Origin: Mesorhizobium sp. NZP2077
GTDB taxonomy: Bacteria; Pseudomonadota; Alphaproteobacteria; Rhizobiales; Rhizobiaceae
Assembly (NCBI RefSeq): GCF_013170805.1
Contig: NZ_CP051293.1
Coordinates: 7,012,001 to 7,076,000, forward strand
Length of the DNA: 64,000 bases
Reading direction: 5' to 3'
Both the position numbers and the translations under genes were made by a program. Position 1 is the stretch's first letter. Every line of letters starts with the position of its first letter. Below, in pieces: positions 56,165-64,000 of this stretch. Under the pieces are notes generated by a model. That model had not been told where the DNA came from and ran no database searches. It worked only from the letters and a program-made list of their open reading frames with translations.

Positions 56165-57161
56165 TCCCTTTCTCCACCTCCCGATCGAGGATCGGCGGGA
56201 GGCGCTCGGCGTCGCGGCCGATCGGTCCGGCAGGCCGGCGCATCTCCTCGAGAAGGACGTGTGGGTGGTCTGGGCGCTCGCCACCTTTACGGCTCGGCGC
56301 TCGGCGAACATCTGGTGTTCAAGGGCGGCACGTCGCTGTCCAAAGCCTATCAGGTTATCCAGCGGTTTTCCGAGGACGTCCACGCCTAACATACGACATC
56401 CGGGCGATTGCACCCGACTTGGTGGGCGACGACGGCGAAGCGTTGCCGGAGACCCGTAGCGAGGAAAAACGCTGGTCCAGCGAGGTGCGCAAGCGCCTGC
56501 CCAATTGGGTTGAAGGAAGCGTTCAGCCGATCATCGCAGATGCGCTCGCGGCTGAAGCTTTGGCGGCCGCCACGAGAAGCTGTTCATCGATTACGAAGCC
56601 GCGACGGCTGGCTCCGGCTATGTGGCGCCGAGCGTGATGCTCGAATTCGGAGCACGATCGACGGGCGAGCCCGCGAGCTTGCGCGACATCGCCTGCGACG
56701 CGTCTGGCCTGATCGAGGGCGTGACCTTTCCCACGGCTCGTCCACGCGTGATGCATGCGGAGCGAACCTTCTGGGAGAAGGCGACGGCCATCCATGTCTT
56801 CTGCCTGCAGGAGCGCCGGCGCGGCGATCGCTTTGCTCGTCACTGGCACGATGTCGCGCGGTTGGACGAAACCGGTTTTACCGCGTCCGCCTTTGCTGAT
56901 CGCGATCTGGCGAACGCAGTGGCGCGCCACAAGACCATGTTCTTCGCCGAGAAAGCGCCCGATCGAACGCCCATCGATTACGCGGCGGCTGTCAACGGCG
57001 GTCTGCGGCTTGTGCCCGCAGGCGATGGTCTGAAGGCGCTTGAAGAGGACTACGCCCGCATGGTCGACGACGGGCTTCTTCTGGAAGACGCGGAGCCTTT
57101 CGAAGCGCTGATGGCGCGATGTGCCGATATCGCCGAGCGAGCCAATTACATCCGCGAATAG
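56157..57161 (+). pseudogene. AbiEii-type nucleotidyltransferase toxin, frameshifted
   Basis: Begins MADPFLHLPIEDRREALGVA, HLLEKDVWVVWALAT. The frame shifts at about 56284 into YGSALGEHLVFKGGTSLSKA, the nucleotidyltransferase motif. Further shifts occur near 56390 (SEDV, then TAG/TAA) and 56560. The remaining part from 56622 is well preserved (VMHAERTFWEKATAIHVFCL, RHWHDVARL, RCADIAERANYIRE) and ends at 57161. Three or more frameshifts indicate a dead toxin. The order antitoxin-toxin with an 8-base overlap is that of AbiE. Confidence 0.8.
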
Positions 57162-57169
57162 AAAAAACT

Positions 57170-57628
57170 GGGGGGACGGCGCCGTGCGAATTTCGCGGAT
57201 CAAAATTACAAACTTCGCCAATCGGCGCGCTGCGGGCGGGAATGCTCGATGCGCTGATGGCGGCAGAGCCAAGCCTCGCCGATCAGCGCGAACAGGTGGT
57301 GCGCATGTCGGCGGCGCTCGCTGTCGGCGGGCCGCTCGCCGACCTGGATCTGGCGAGCCTCGGTGGACGCGACGCGTCGCCTCTCCATCTTAATCTGTTG
57401 ACGCCGCACTCGGCAAAGGGCTGCGAAGATGATGTCGTGATCATGGTGGGACTCGATCTGGGCGGTTTGCCCTGGCGCAACGAGCAGCCGGCGGCGCGAC
57501 GCGAAAGCCGACGGCTGTTCTATGTTGGCCTGACGCGGGCCCGCGACGAGATCCATATGCTGTATTCCGGTTACGTCGATACCGGCCGCGGGCGAAGGTT
57601 CGGCACCCCGTCCCGTGCAAGAGCGTAG
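57170..57628 (+). pseudogene. UvrD-type helicase C-terminal fragment
   Basis: Frame with LTPHSAKGCEDDVVIMVGLD, LGGLPW and SRRLFYVGLTRARDEIHMLY, the motif V and VI region of UvrD/Rep-type (superfamily 1) helicases. The N-terminal ATPase domain is missing, and the first ~35 codons are unrelated. Truncated, not functional. Confidence 0.65.
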
Positions 57629-57672
57629 CCGTCGACAAGTGTGGAGATCAGCTCCTTTGCATTGGGAAACCG

Positions 57673-58533
57673 TTATTTGAGGGTCGGGTCGAGCTTATCG
57701 CGCAACCAGTCGCCGAGGACGCTAACGGCAACGGCCGTGATGACAATGACGAGGCTTGGAGCGAGCAGCATCCAGGAGGCGCGGGTGATATACTCGCGGC
57801 CGGCCGCGACCATGACACCCAGACTGGTCATCGGCGGTTGAACGCCGAGGCCGAGGAAGGACAGTCCGCTTTCCACCAGGACGATTTCCGGAAAGGTCAC
57901 CGTCGCCGCCACGAGAAGCGTCGCCGCACTGTTGGGCAGGATATGCCGCAGATAGACACGCAGCGGATGGGCGCCGAGCTGGCGCGTTGCGCTCGCATAG
58001 CCCTGCGCGCTGGCGGTGATTGCCAGTCCTCGTGCCAACCGCGCATTCCGCTCCCAGCCATAAAGTCCCATCAGGGCGACGAACAGCGTCAGCGAATTAC
58101 CGAAACAGGCGAGCATTGCCAGCGCCACGATTAGAAATGGTAGCGAAGCCTGTACGTCGATCATTAGCAGCAGCGCATGCTCGACGAGCCCGCGGAAATA
58201 CGCGGCGATGAAGCCGATCCCGGTACCGACCAACACACTGATCGCAGTGGCGCCGAAGGCGACCAGCAAGCTGGTGCGGATCGAGTAGAAAAGACGCGAG
58301 GCCACATCACGGCCCAGATCGTCGGTTCCCAGGGCATGTAGCATCGTTCCGCCAAAGCCGACGGGCGGCGTCAGGCGATGGCGCAGGTCGATAGAAGTGA
58401 TCTCATAAGGAGCGATTAGCGGCGCGGCGAGCGCCGTGAAGAGCATGAGGAGAACCCAGCCCACAGCAAGGAGTGTCGGCAGGTCCACCGTGCGAGGCGA
58501 CGGACGGTTGGTTTCTACAGTGGCCGTTTTCAT
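57673..58533 (-). CDS. ABC transporter permease (DppC/OppC type)
   Basis: 286-residue inner-membrane permease of a peptide/nickel-type ABC importer. Start at 58533 (MKTATVETNRPSPRTVDLPT). An N-terminal helix (LLAVGWVLLMLFTALAAPLI) is followed by the conserved HALGTDDLGRDVASRLFYSI motif and five further helices. The coupling EAA loop is GYASATRQLGAHPLRVYLRH and the C-terminus ends LGDWLRDKLDPTLK. The start overlaps the stop of the partner permease (58530-58533). Last gene of a five-gene importer operon; substrate unknown. Confidence 0.92.
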   Translation of the reverse strand: MKTATVETNRPSPRTVDLPTLLAVGWVLLMLFTALAAPLIAPYEITSIDLRHRLTPPVGFGGTMLHALGTDDLGRDVASRLFYSIRTSLLVAFGATAISVLVGTGIGFIAAYFRGLVEHALLLMIDVQASLPFLIVALAMLACFGNSLTLFVALMGLYGWERNARLARGLAITASAQGYASATRQLGAHPLRVYLRHILPNSAATLLVAATVTFPEIVLVESGLSFLGLGVQPPMTSLGVMVAAGREYITRASWMLLAPSLVIVITAVAVSVLGDWLRDKLDPTLK

Positions 58534-59471
58534 TGCGATCCTGAGTTTGTTCCACGCAAGCGCGGATCGAACACGCCATAAAGCAGGTCCATCAGCAGGT
58601 TGGCCGACGTCATGGTCAGCGCCACGAGAAGGAGGATGACCTGCACCACGGCGAGATCACGGTTCGCAACCGAAACCACCAGCAATTGGCCGATGCCGGG
58701 CCAGCCGAAGACGCTTTCCACCAGTACGGCGCCCGCGACCTGGCCGCCGAGCATCAGGCCGAACAGCGTCAGCACAGGAATGATCGCATTCGGAAAGGCA
58801 TGGTGGCGAACCACCTGCCGCCACGTCACGCCCTTGGCGCTGGCCGCCACGATGTAGAGCTGCGACAGAACTTCGATCATGGCGCTACGCGTGAAGCGCG
58901 CGATAATGGCCGCCCCGCCCAGACCAAGCGTGAGCACCGGCAGTACGAAGCTTTCCGGCCGATCCGCGCCGCCGGACGGGAACAGGCCGAGCGCCACGGA
59001 AAAGATCAGGATCAGCAATAGCCCGAGCACGAAGCTTGGCACGGTGAAGCCGAACACGGTCAGCATCATCACCGATCGGTCGACCCAGGTGTCGCGATGC
59101 ATGGCGGCGTAGGCGCCGACCGGAATGCCGATTAGCATCGTGAGCGCCAGCGCCGGCAGCATCAGCGCCAATGTCAGGGGCGCGCGCTCGAACACAAGCT
59201 GCAGGGCCGGTTTTCCAGCCAGCATGGAATTCCCGAAATCGCAGTGAAGTGCCGCCAGGACATAGCGGACATATTGCACATACAGAGGCTGATCGAGCCC
59301 CCAATGCCGGCGAAACGCCTCAAGATCCGGGGCGCGGGCGCTGGGACCGAGTATCTGCAGCGCCGGGTCTCCAGAGGCCCGCAGCACCACGAATGTAAAG
59401 GTCACTACGATCAGGATCGACAGGCCCGCACGCAGGAGCTTGGGGCCGGCGAAACGAAACACCGCACTCAT
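58530..59471 (-). CDS. ABC transporter permease (DppB/OppB type)
   Basis: 313 residues, start at 59471 (MSAVFRFAGPKLLRAGLSIL), which overlaps the TGA of the upstream ATPase gene. Typical DppB sequence: GDPALQILGPSARAPDLEAF, RHWGLDQPLYVQYVRYV, and the EAA loop VASAKGVTWRQVV-like stretch (AASAKGVTWRQVVRHHAFPN). Six predicted helices. Ends FDPRLRGTNSGSQ. With DppC-like permease it forms the channel; specificity is not evident. Confidence 0.93.
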   Translation of the reverse strand: MSAVFRFAGPKLLRAGLSILIVVTFTFVVLRASGDPALQILGPSARAPDLEAFRRHWGLDQPLYVQYVRYVLAALHCDFGNSMLAGKPALQLVFERAPLTLALMLPALALTMLIGIPVGAYAAMHRDTWVDRSVMMLTVFGFTVPSFVLGLLLILIFSVALGLFPSGGADRPESFVLPVLTLGLGGAAIIARFTRSAMIEVLSQLYIVAASAKGVTWRQVVRHHAFPNAIIPVLTLFGLMLGGQVAGAVLVESVFGWPGIGQLLVVSVANRDLAVVQVILLLVALTMTSANLLMDLLYGVFDPRLRGTNSGSQ

Positions 59472-60430
59472 CAATGCCTCACCACATGGCAGGCGACCTG
59501 CCGTTCCGGTCCTAGCGGCAGGAGTTCGGGCAGGCTCTGGCGGCAGACATCGCGCGCAAGTGGACAGCGTGGATGAAACGGGCATCCGCAGGGCCGATCG
59601 GTGGGGCTCGGCGGCTCGCCTGGCAACGCCACATAATGATCGAAGCCGCCCGGAAGCCTCGGCATGGCCGAGACGAGCGCCTGCGTATAGGGATGGGCGG
59701 GTTGATCGATAATGGCGTCGGCGCGCCCCTGCTCGACAACGCGGCCAAGGTACATGACGACGATCCGGTCGCTGACATGGCGAACGACCCGCAAGTCATG
59801 GCTGATGAACAAGAGGCCGATCCCGAGCTCCTGCTGAAGATCCATGAGCAGATTGACGATTTGCGCCTGGACGGACAGGTCGAGCGCCGAGACCGGCTCA
59901 TCGCAAACCAGAAGCGAGGGTTTTGGCGCGAGCGCCCGGGCAAGCACGACGCGTTGGCGCTGGCCGCCGGAAAGCTGATGCGGATAGAGCCTGCCATGGT
60001 CTTCGCCGAGGCCGACGCCGTGGAGAAGCTCGGCCACACGTTGCTCGCGGCTTGCCGGATCGCCAATCCCGTGAATCGCCAGCGGCTCGGCGATGAGAGC
60101 GCTGACAGTCATTCGGCGGTCAAGCGCTGCCAAGGTGTCCTGAAAGACCAGCTGCATCTGGCGCCGCTGCGCGCGCCACTTTTTGCTGTCGATGCGCGGC
60201 AGCGGAAAACCCTGAAACAGCACACCTCCGCTGTCCGGCGGCTCCAGACCGAGCGCAATACGGCCGGTGGTGGACTTGCCGCATCCGGATTCGCCGACAA
60301 TGCCGGTCGTCCGGCCCATCTCGACATCCAGCGACACGCCATCGACTGCTACAAGATATTTCCGCGGTCCGTAGAGTGGCGAGCCGAGCGGAAAGCGACG
60401 GGTGATGTTGTTGAGACGCAGCAGGGTCAT
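59471..60430 (-). CDS. ABC transporter ATPase (DppF/OppF type)
   Basis: 319 residues, start at 60430 ([20 protein letters not shown]) overlapping the previous gene's TGA as ATGA. Walker [14 protein letters not shown]-loop QLVFQDTLAALDRRMTV, signature LSGGQRQRVVLARAL, Walker B LLVCDEPVSALD. The C-terminal oligopeptide-type extension has the cysteines GCPFHPRCPLARDVC. Drives ATP-dependent import together with the DppD-like subunit. Confidence 0.94.
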   Translation of the reverse strand: MTLLRLNNITRRFPLGSPLYGPRKYLVAVDGVSLDVEMGRTTGIVGESGCGKSTTGRIALGLEPPDSGGVLFQGFPLPRIDSKKWRAQRRQMQLVFQDTLAALDRRMTVSALIAEPLAIHGIGDPASREQRVAELLHGVGLGEDHGRLYPHQLSGGQRQRVVLARALAPKPSLLVCDEPVSALDLSVQAQIVNLLMDLQQELGIGLLFISHDLRVVRHVSDRIVVMYLGRVVEQGRADAIIDQPAHPYTQALVSAMPRLPGGFDHYVALPGEPPSPTDRPCGCPFHPRCPLARDVCRQSLPELLPLGPERQVACHVVRH

Positions 60431-61458
60431 TGATACGTGCCGGCGTCCAAACGAAGGCAACGCACCGAATGCCGCGCGGCGACCTGCCGCGGTTCCGGTC
60501 GGCTCGTGCGACATACCGCGATCGCGTGCCGGCAGCGTGGCGCATAGGCGCATCCCGGCGGCAGATTGCGTTGTGGCGGCGCGCCGGCAATGGCGGTCAA
60601 CCGCATGCGCGGACCGTGCGAGGGCGGAATGGCACCGATCAGGTCGCGTGTATAGGGGTGCTCCGGCGCGGTCAGAAGCGTGTGTTTCGGCGCCGTTTCG
60701 ACGATCTGGCCCGCATACATGACGCATGCCCGGTCACAGACGGCCGCCACCGCGGCGAGATCATGGCTGATCATGACCAGCGCCATGCCTGTGTCGCGTT
60801 GAATATCTTTGAGCAGCAGCAGGATCTGCGCCTGCACGGTAGCGTCGAGCGCGGTCGTTGGCTCATCGGCGATCAGCAGTTCGGGCCGGCCGGCGAGCGC
60901 GATGGCAATCATCACCCGCTGGTTCTGGCCGCCCGACAGTTCGTGGGGGTAGGTGTTGAGCCTGCTTGCCGCAGCGGCTATCCCGACCTGGTCGAGCAGG
61001 CGGCAGGCCTGGGCACGGGCGGCGGCACCGCTGAGGCCACGGTGCAGGCGAAGCGCTTCGGTGATCTGCGCGCCGATGCGATGCACCGGGTTCAGCGCGC
61101 TGGCCGGATCCTGGAAGATCATGGCAATGCGTCCGCCGCGCACCCGATCCAAAACGGATTGTCGTGCGCCCACAAGATCGAGATCACCAATCCTGGCCTC
61201 GCCCCCGATCTCGGCGGATTTCGGCAGCAGGCCAAGAACCGCCCGCCAAGTCACGGACTTGCCGCAGCCGGATTCGCCAACGATACCCAAGGCCTCGCCT
61301 TTGTTCACAGCGAGATCGACACCGTGCAGCACAGGCACATCGCCGAACGCCACCCTCAAGCCAGCAATGCTGATGGCAGGTTTGGTGGCGGAAGCCCCGA
61401 TGCCATGAGCCGGCAACAGCGCGGCGCCCGCGCTGTTCTGGAAAGACTTATGCAGCAT
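60427..61458 (-). CDS. ABC transporter ATPase (DppD/OppD type)
   Basis: 343 residues, start at 61458 ([20 protein letters not shown]), five bases after the stop of the binding-protein gene. Walker [14 protein letters not shown]-loop [14 protein letters not shown], signature [15 protein letters not shown], Walker [16 protein letters not shown], and the C-terminal [14 protein letters not shown] segment typical of oligopeptide ATPases. The first ~28 residues are longer than usual. Overlaps the DppF-like gene. Confidence 0.94.
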   Translation of the reverse strand: MLHKSFQNSAGAALLPAHGIGASATKPAISIAGLRVAFGDVPVLHGVDLAVNKGEALGIVGESGCGKSVTWRAVLGLLPKSAEIGGEARIGDLDLVGARQSVLDRVRGGRIAMIFQDPASALNPVHRIGAQITEALRLHRGLSGAAARAQACRLLDQVGIAAAASRLNTYPHELSGGQNQRVMIAIALAGRPELLIADEPTTALDATVQAQILLLLKDIQRDTGMALVMISHDLAAVAAVCDRACVMYAGQIVETAPKHTLLTAPEHPYTRDLIGAIPPSHGPRMRLTAIAGAPPQRNLPPGCAYAPRCRHAIAVCRTSRPEPRQVAARHSVRCLRLDAGTYQ

Positions 61459-61463
61459 GGAAC

Positions 61464-63026
61464 TCAGGCCACCGGCTCAGGCGGCATCTTCGGACCGAGA
61501 TACATTTGCGGCAACGGGTTGGGCTGCCAGCTGACATCCGCCTTCTGCCCATAGATAAAGGGCATGGAGTGCAGCGGCGTGATGCAAGGGTCCTCGATCT
61601 CGACAATGTCCTGCATCCGTTTGAAGGCCGCCTGGCGCTTGGCGAGATCGGTCGTCGTTTCAAGCTCGTGACCGCGCGCGTTAAACTCGGCATTGGTCCA
61701 GCCACCTGTTGACTGGAGGTCATTGGTCGGACCGATAATCTGCCACAGCATGGAAACGGGATCGGCGTAGAAGGCGCCGCCGGACGTGTCATTGATGCCG
61801 CCAATGTCGCCGACCTGCGTCCAGTTTTCACACATGATCAGCTTGACGTTGATTCCGGCAGCCTTCCACATCTCGACAAGCGCCTGGTTCTCGGCGAGCT
61901 GCATCGGATAATAGGTGCCGACGGAAGGGTATGGGATTTCCTCACCTCTGTAGGATGACTTGGCGAGCAGTTCCTTGACCTGCGCCGGATCATAGGACAC
62001 CCCCTTGCGGTTGGGGTCGTTGATCTCGCCGAAGATCGGTAGCTGCCAGCTGGTCAGCGCTTTCGCCCGGCCGTCCCAGAGGCCGTCCGCCAGCGCACCG
62101 CGATCGATAGCGAGAGCGAGCGCGCGACGCAGATCGACATCTTTCAGGATGGGAGTCCTGAGCGGAGCAAATGTGAGAAAGCGGAACCACATGGCTTCGC
62201 CACCAAGGATCGAGAGGCCGTTGACACCCTCAATTTCGGCAATGTGGTCCGGAGTAATGTCTGTGACGATATCGTAATCGCCCGACTTCAGTCCGGCGAT
62301 GCGCGCGGCGATTTCCGGCAGCCGCTTGAAGCGGATCGAGGCAAATGGCGGCTGGCCTCCCCAATATTCGTCGTGCGCCACCAGTGTGATCTCGTCCCCA
62401 TTGCGGACCTCGCCGATCTTGTAAGGGCCGGTCCCGATCGGCTTCGCCGCCCAGGCGTCATAGCTGCTGGCGCCAGCCCGTGCTCTGGCGCTGATGATCT
62501 GCGTGCCCCACGCGCCGAGCCGCTGGGCAAAGACCGGATCCTCTGTCCTGGTGATCAAACGGACAGTGCGATCATTGATCTTCTGCACATCGGCAAGCGA
62601 GGAGAGGAAGTTGGCAAACACGGCCGCGCCCGGCGCATTTTCGCCGCGCAGTCGATCCGGCCCGAGCGAGAAGACAGCGTCATCCGCCGTCATTGTGGAA
62701 CCGTCATGAAACTTCACATTGTCGCGCAACCTGATCTCATGGATCGTGGCGTCAATTTGCTTCAATGATGTCGCGAGCGCGAAATTCAGGCGAAAATTGT
62801 CGTTGTAGTCGGTCCGTAAAAGCTGATCGAAAATGCTGTATTGCACCCGCCAGGAAACGTTGGCGATGGAGGAGCCGTCCACCGGTTCCAGAATTGTGCG
62901 CAGGTCCTGAACGGCAATATTGAGGTTCGGCCGCCGGCCGGTTGCCGCCATGATCGTGTTCGGCAATGCTATTGCGCCAGCCGCCATGGCGGTCATACCG
63001 AGAAATCTGCGACGTGTCGTTTGCAT
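61464..63026 (-). CDS. Periplasmic substrate-binding protein (SBP family 5)
   Basis: 520-residue solute-binding protein for peptides, nickel or opine-like compounds. The N-terminus MQTTRRRFLGMTAMAAGAIA is a twin-arginine-type export signal (RRRFLG), cleaved near TIMAATG. Family-5 motifs: LRDNVKFHDGSTMTADDAVF, AWAAKPIGTGPYKIGEV, RRALALAIDRGALADGLWDG. First gene of the operon. Together with two permeases and two ATPases it makes a complete importer; the ligand cannot be read from sequence. Promoter DNA lies in 63027-63160. Confidence 0.93.
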   Translation of the reverse strand: MQTTRRRFLGMTAMAAGAIALPNTIMAATGRRPNLNIAVQDLRTILEPVDGSSIANVSWRVQYSIFDQLLRTDYNDNFRLNFALATSLKQIDATIHEIRLRDNVKFHDGSTMTADDAVFSLGPDRLRGENAPGAAVFANFLSSLADVQKINDRTVRLITRTEDPVFAQRLGAWGTQIISARARAGASSYDAWAAKPIGTGPYKIGEVRNGDEITLVAHDEYWGGQPPFASIRFKRLPEIAARIAGLKSGDYDIVTDITPDHIAEIEGVNGLSILGGEAMWFRFLTFAPLRTPILKDVDLRRALALAIDRGALADGLWDGRAKALTSWQLPIFGEINDPNRKGVSYDPAQVKELLAKSSYRGEEIPYPSVGTYYPMQLAENQALVEMWKAAGINVKLIMCENWTQVGDIGGINDTSGGAFYADPVSMLWQIIGPTNDLQSTGGWTNAEFNARGHELETTTDLAKRQAAFKRMQDIVEIEDPCITPLHSMPFIYGQKADVSWQPNPLPQMYLGPKMPPEPVA

Positions 63027-63164
63027 ATCAAAATCCCCTCTCTTTCAGTCGGGATGACAATCGGAGCGAATGAAATCCGCTCCCGAGACGGGCTGAGACA
63101 TAGCGCGGTTATGTGACGGTTTTTTGCAGGTTTGAGACGGATTGTGTTGGTTATTGAAATCAAA

Positions 63165-63199
63165 AGGAAAAAAATGTTTCACGGTTGGGGCAGCCGTGA
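63165..63199 (-). terminator. Rho-independent terminator of the DeoR-type gene
   Basis: On the minus strand TCACGG and CCGTGA pair around 9 bases, followed by AAACATTTTTTT. It lies 18 bases after the regulator's stop codon. Confidence 0.65.
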
Positions 63200-63216
63200 G
63201 GGCTGAAAGAAGAGGA

Positions 63217-64000
63217 TCAAGTAGAGACCAGTGCGGGGTTGTGACGGTTTTGCGGATATAGAACTTCAACACCGGCGGCTTCGATCTTGTCCAGCATGTC
63301 CGATGCAGGCCTCCGGTCGGTGATGATCGCGGTAATCGCCGAATGGGGCAGGATGCGGTAACGCGCCGACAAGCCGAATTTGCTGTGATCGGCGAGAATG
63401 ACAATTTTCCATGCTTGCTCGCAGAGCGTCGCAGCAAGCTCCTGTCCGACCTGTTCATGGTCGAAGACGCCATTCGGATGCACCGCATTGACGCCGATAA
63501 ATGCGACGTCGATCTGCTGTTCGCGGAGTGTACGCAAGGCGGTGAATCCGGTTACGGTCCGGAAATCGACATTGAAATCGCCCCCCAGCATGACAACGCG
63601 ATGCCGATAGCCTTCGGCCGCGGCGATGGCAGTATCGACCATGTTGGTGACGACGCGCATTTCCGGGAGGGCCGATATGCGGCTGGCCAACGACAGAATG
63701 GTGCTGCCGCCCCCGAAGAAGAGATTCTGACCGGGCTTCAGAAGACCCAGGGCGATCTCAGCGATGGTGCTTTTTTCCGCGCGCTCGGAAACAGCTCGCG
63801 ATGAGATGGCCAGTAGCTTTGGCTGTTGCGTTGCGACCGCGCCACCATGGACCCGTGCGACCAAGCCATCCTGCTCGAGCCGTTTGATATCCCGCCGCGC
63901 AGTCTCTTCTGAAATATTGAACCGCTGCATCAAATCTCGGATGCGCACTTCGCCATTCGCCTGGATGATTTCAACGAGCCTTTTATGACGATTGTAACTA
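63217..64000 (-). CDS. DeoR-family transcriptional regulator, 5' end outside window
   Basis: Sugar-phosphate-type repressor; the frame remains open to the right edge (SYNRHKRLVEIIQANGEVRI reads upstream of the internal GTG at 63948), so the start is beyond 64000. The helix-turn-helix is ISEETARRDIKRLEQDGLVA followed by RVHGGAVAT. The C-terminal sensor domain has LGLLKPGQNLFFGGGSTILS, VVTNMVDTAIAAAE, VDVAFIG-like VAFIGVNAVHPNGVF, and LADHSKFG, all normal for DeoR/GlpR. It is transcribed toward the ABC operon on the same strand and probably controls it. Confidence 0.9.
   Translation of the reverse strand, partial: SYNRHKRLVEIIQANGEVRIRDLMQRFNISEETARRDIKRLEQDGLVARVHGGAVATQQPKLLAISSRAVSERAEKSTIAEIALGLLKPGQNLFFGGGSTILSLASRISALPEMRVVTNMVDTAIAAAEGYRHRVVMLGGDFNVDFRTVTGFTALRTLREQQIDVAFIGVNAVHPNGVFDHEQVGQELAATLCEQAWKIVILADHSKFGLSARYRILPHSAITAIITDRRPASDMLDKIEAAGVEVLYPQNRHNPALVST

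Overview
The window looks like part of a symbiosis island or symbiosis plasmid of a nitrogen-fixing alpha-proteobacterium, most like Mesorhizobium. The evidence is a complete nifHDKENX set, nif-associated ferredoxin and small metalloprotein genes, acdS (ACC deaminase), several sigma-54/NifA-type promoters, and dense insertion-sequence debris. No chromosomal housekeeping genes, rRNA, tRNA or CRISPR arrays were seen.

Layout. Bases 1-3.1 kb: the 3' part of a LuxR-type regulator, then a nest of broken mobile elements (IS66, an IS1380 transposase interrupted by a degenerate group II intron). 3.2-25 kb: metabolic genes scattered between insertion sequences: an ATP-grasp ligase (3.2-4.5 kb), a short-chain dehydrogenase (9.6-10.4 kb), an alpha-oxoamine synthase directly followed by a PLP decarboxylase (13.5-15.9 kb), an asparagine synthetase-like amidotransferase (17.3-19.1 kb), and a 2-oxoglutarate/Fe(II) oxygenase overlapping an EctB-type aminotransferase (22.8-24.9 kb). 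Together they resemble a pathway for a small amino-acid-derived metabolite that I cannot name. 25.7-28.7 kb: a NifA/sigma-54 promoter in front of an IscA/HesB-like gene, a degenerate nifU, and queE-queD-queC. 28.7-34.4 kb: broken genes (LacI regulator, toxin-antitoxin remnants), an IS5-family element and a Nudix hydrolase. 34.4-36.3 kb: acdS with a sigma-54 promoter and a small ORF with its own NifA site and sigma-54 promoter. 36.6-38.3 kb: an ISL3-family element. 38.4-53.5 kb: a minus-strand nitrogen-fixation block (nifH, D, K, E, N, X, DUF269 gene, OmpR-type regulator, universal stress protein, lysine/ornithine N-monooxygenase with its own NifA-type promoter, DUF683 gene, fdxB, exoX-like gene). 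53.6-57.6 kb: IS110 fragment, VapBC, AbiE-type system with a broken toxin gene, helicase fragment. 57.6-64 kb: an oligopeptide-type ABC transporter operon and a DeoR-family regulator cut by the window edge.

How it fits together. nifHDK encode nitrogenase and its reductase, nifENX and the associated small genes serve FeMo-cofactor assembly, and fdxB supplies a ferredoxin. Promoters of the -24/-12 type, most with a TGT-N10-ACA activator site nearby, stand before nifH, the iscA-like/queEDC group, the N-monooxygenase, a small unknown ORF and (with one mismatch in the activator site) the alpha-oxoamine synthase. acdS and, more weakly, the asparagine synthetase gene have only the -24/-12 element. 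This suggests that parts of the unrecognised metabolic set are switched on in nitrogen-fixing nodules. That link is inferred from sequence motifs only.
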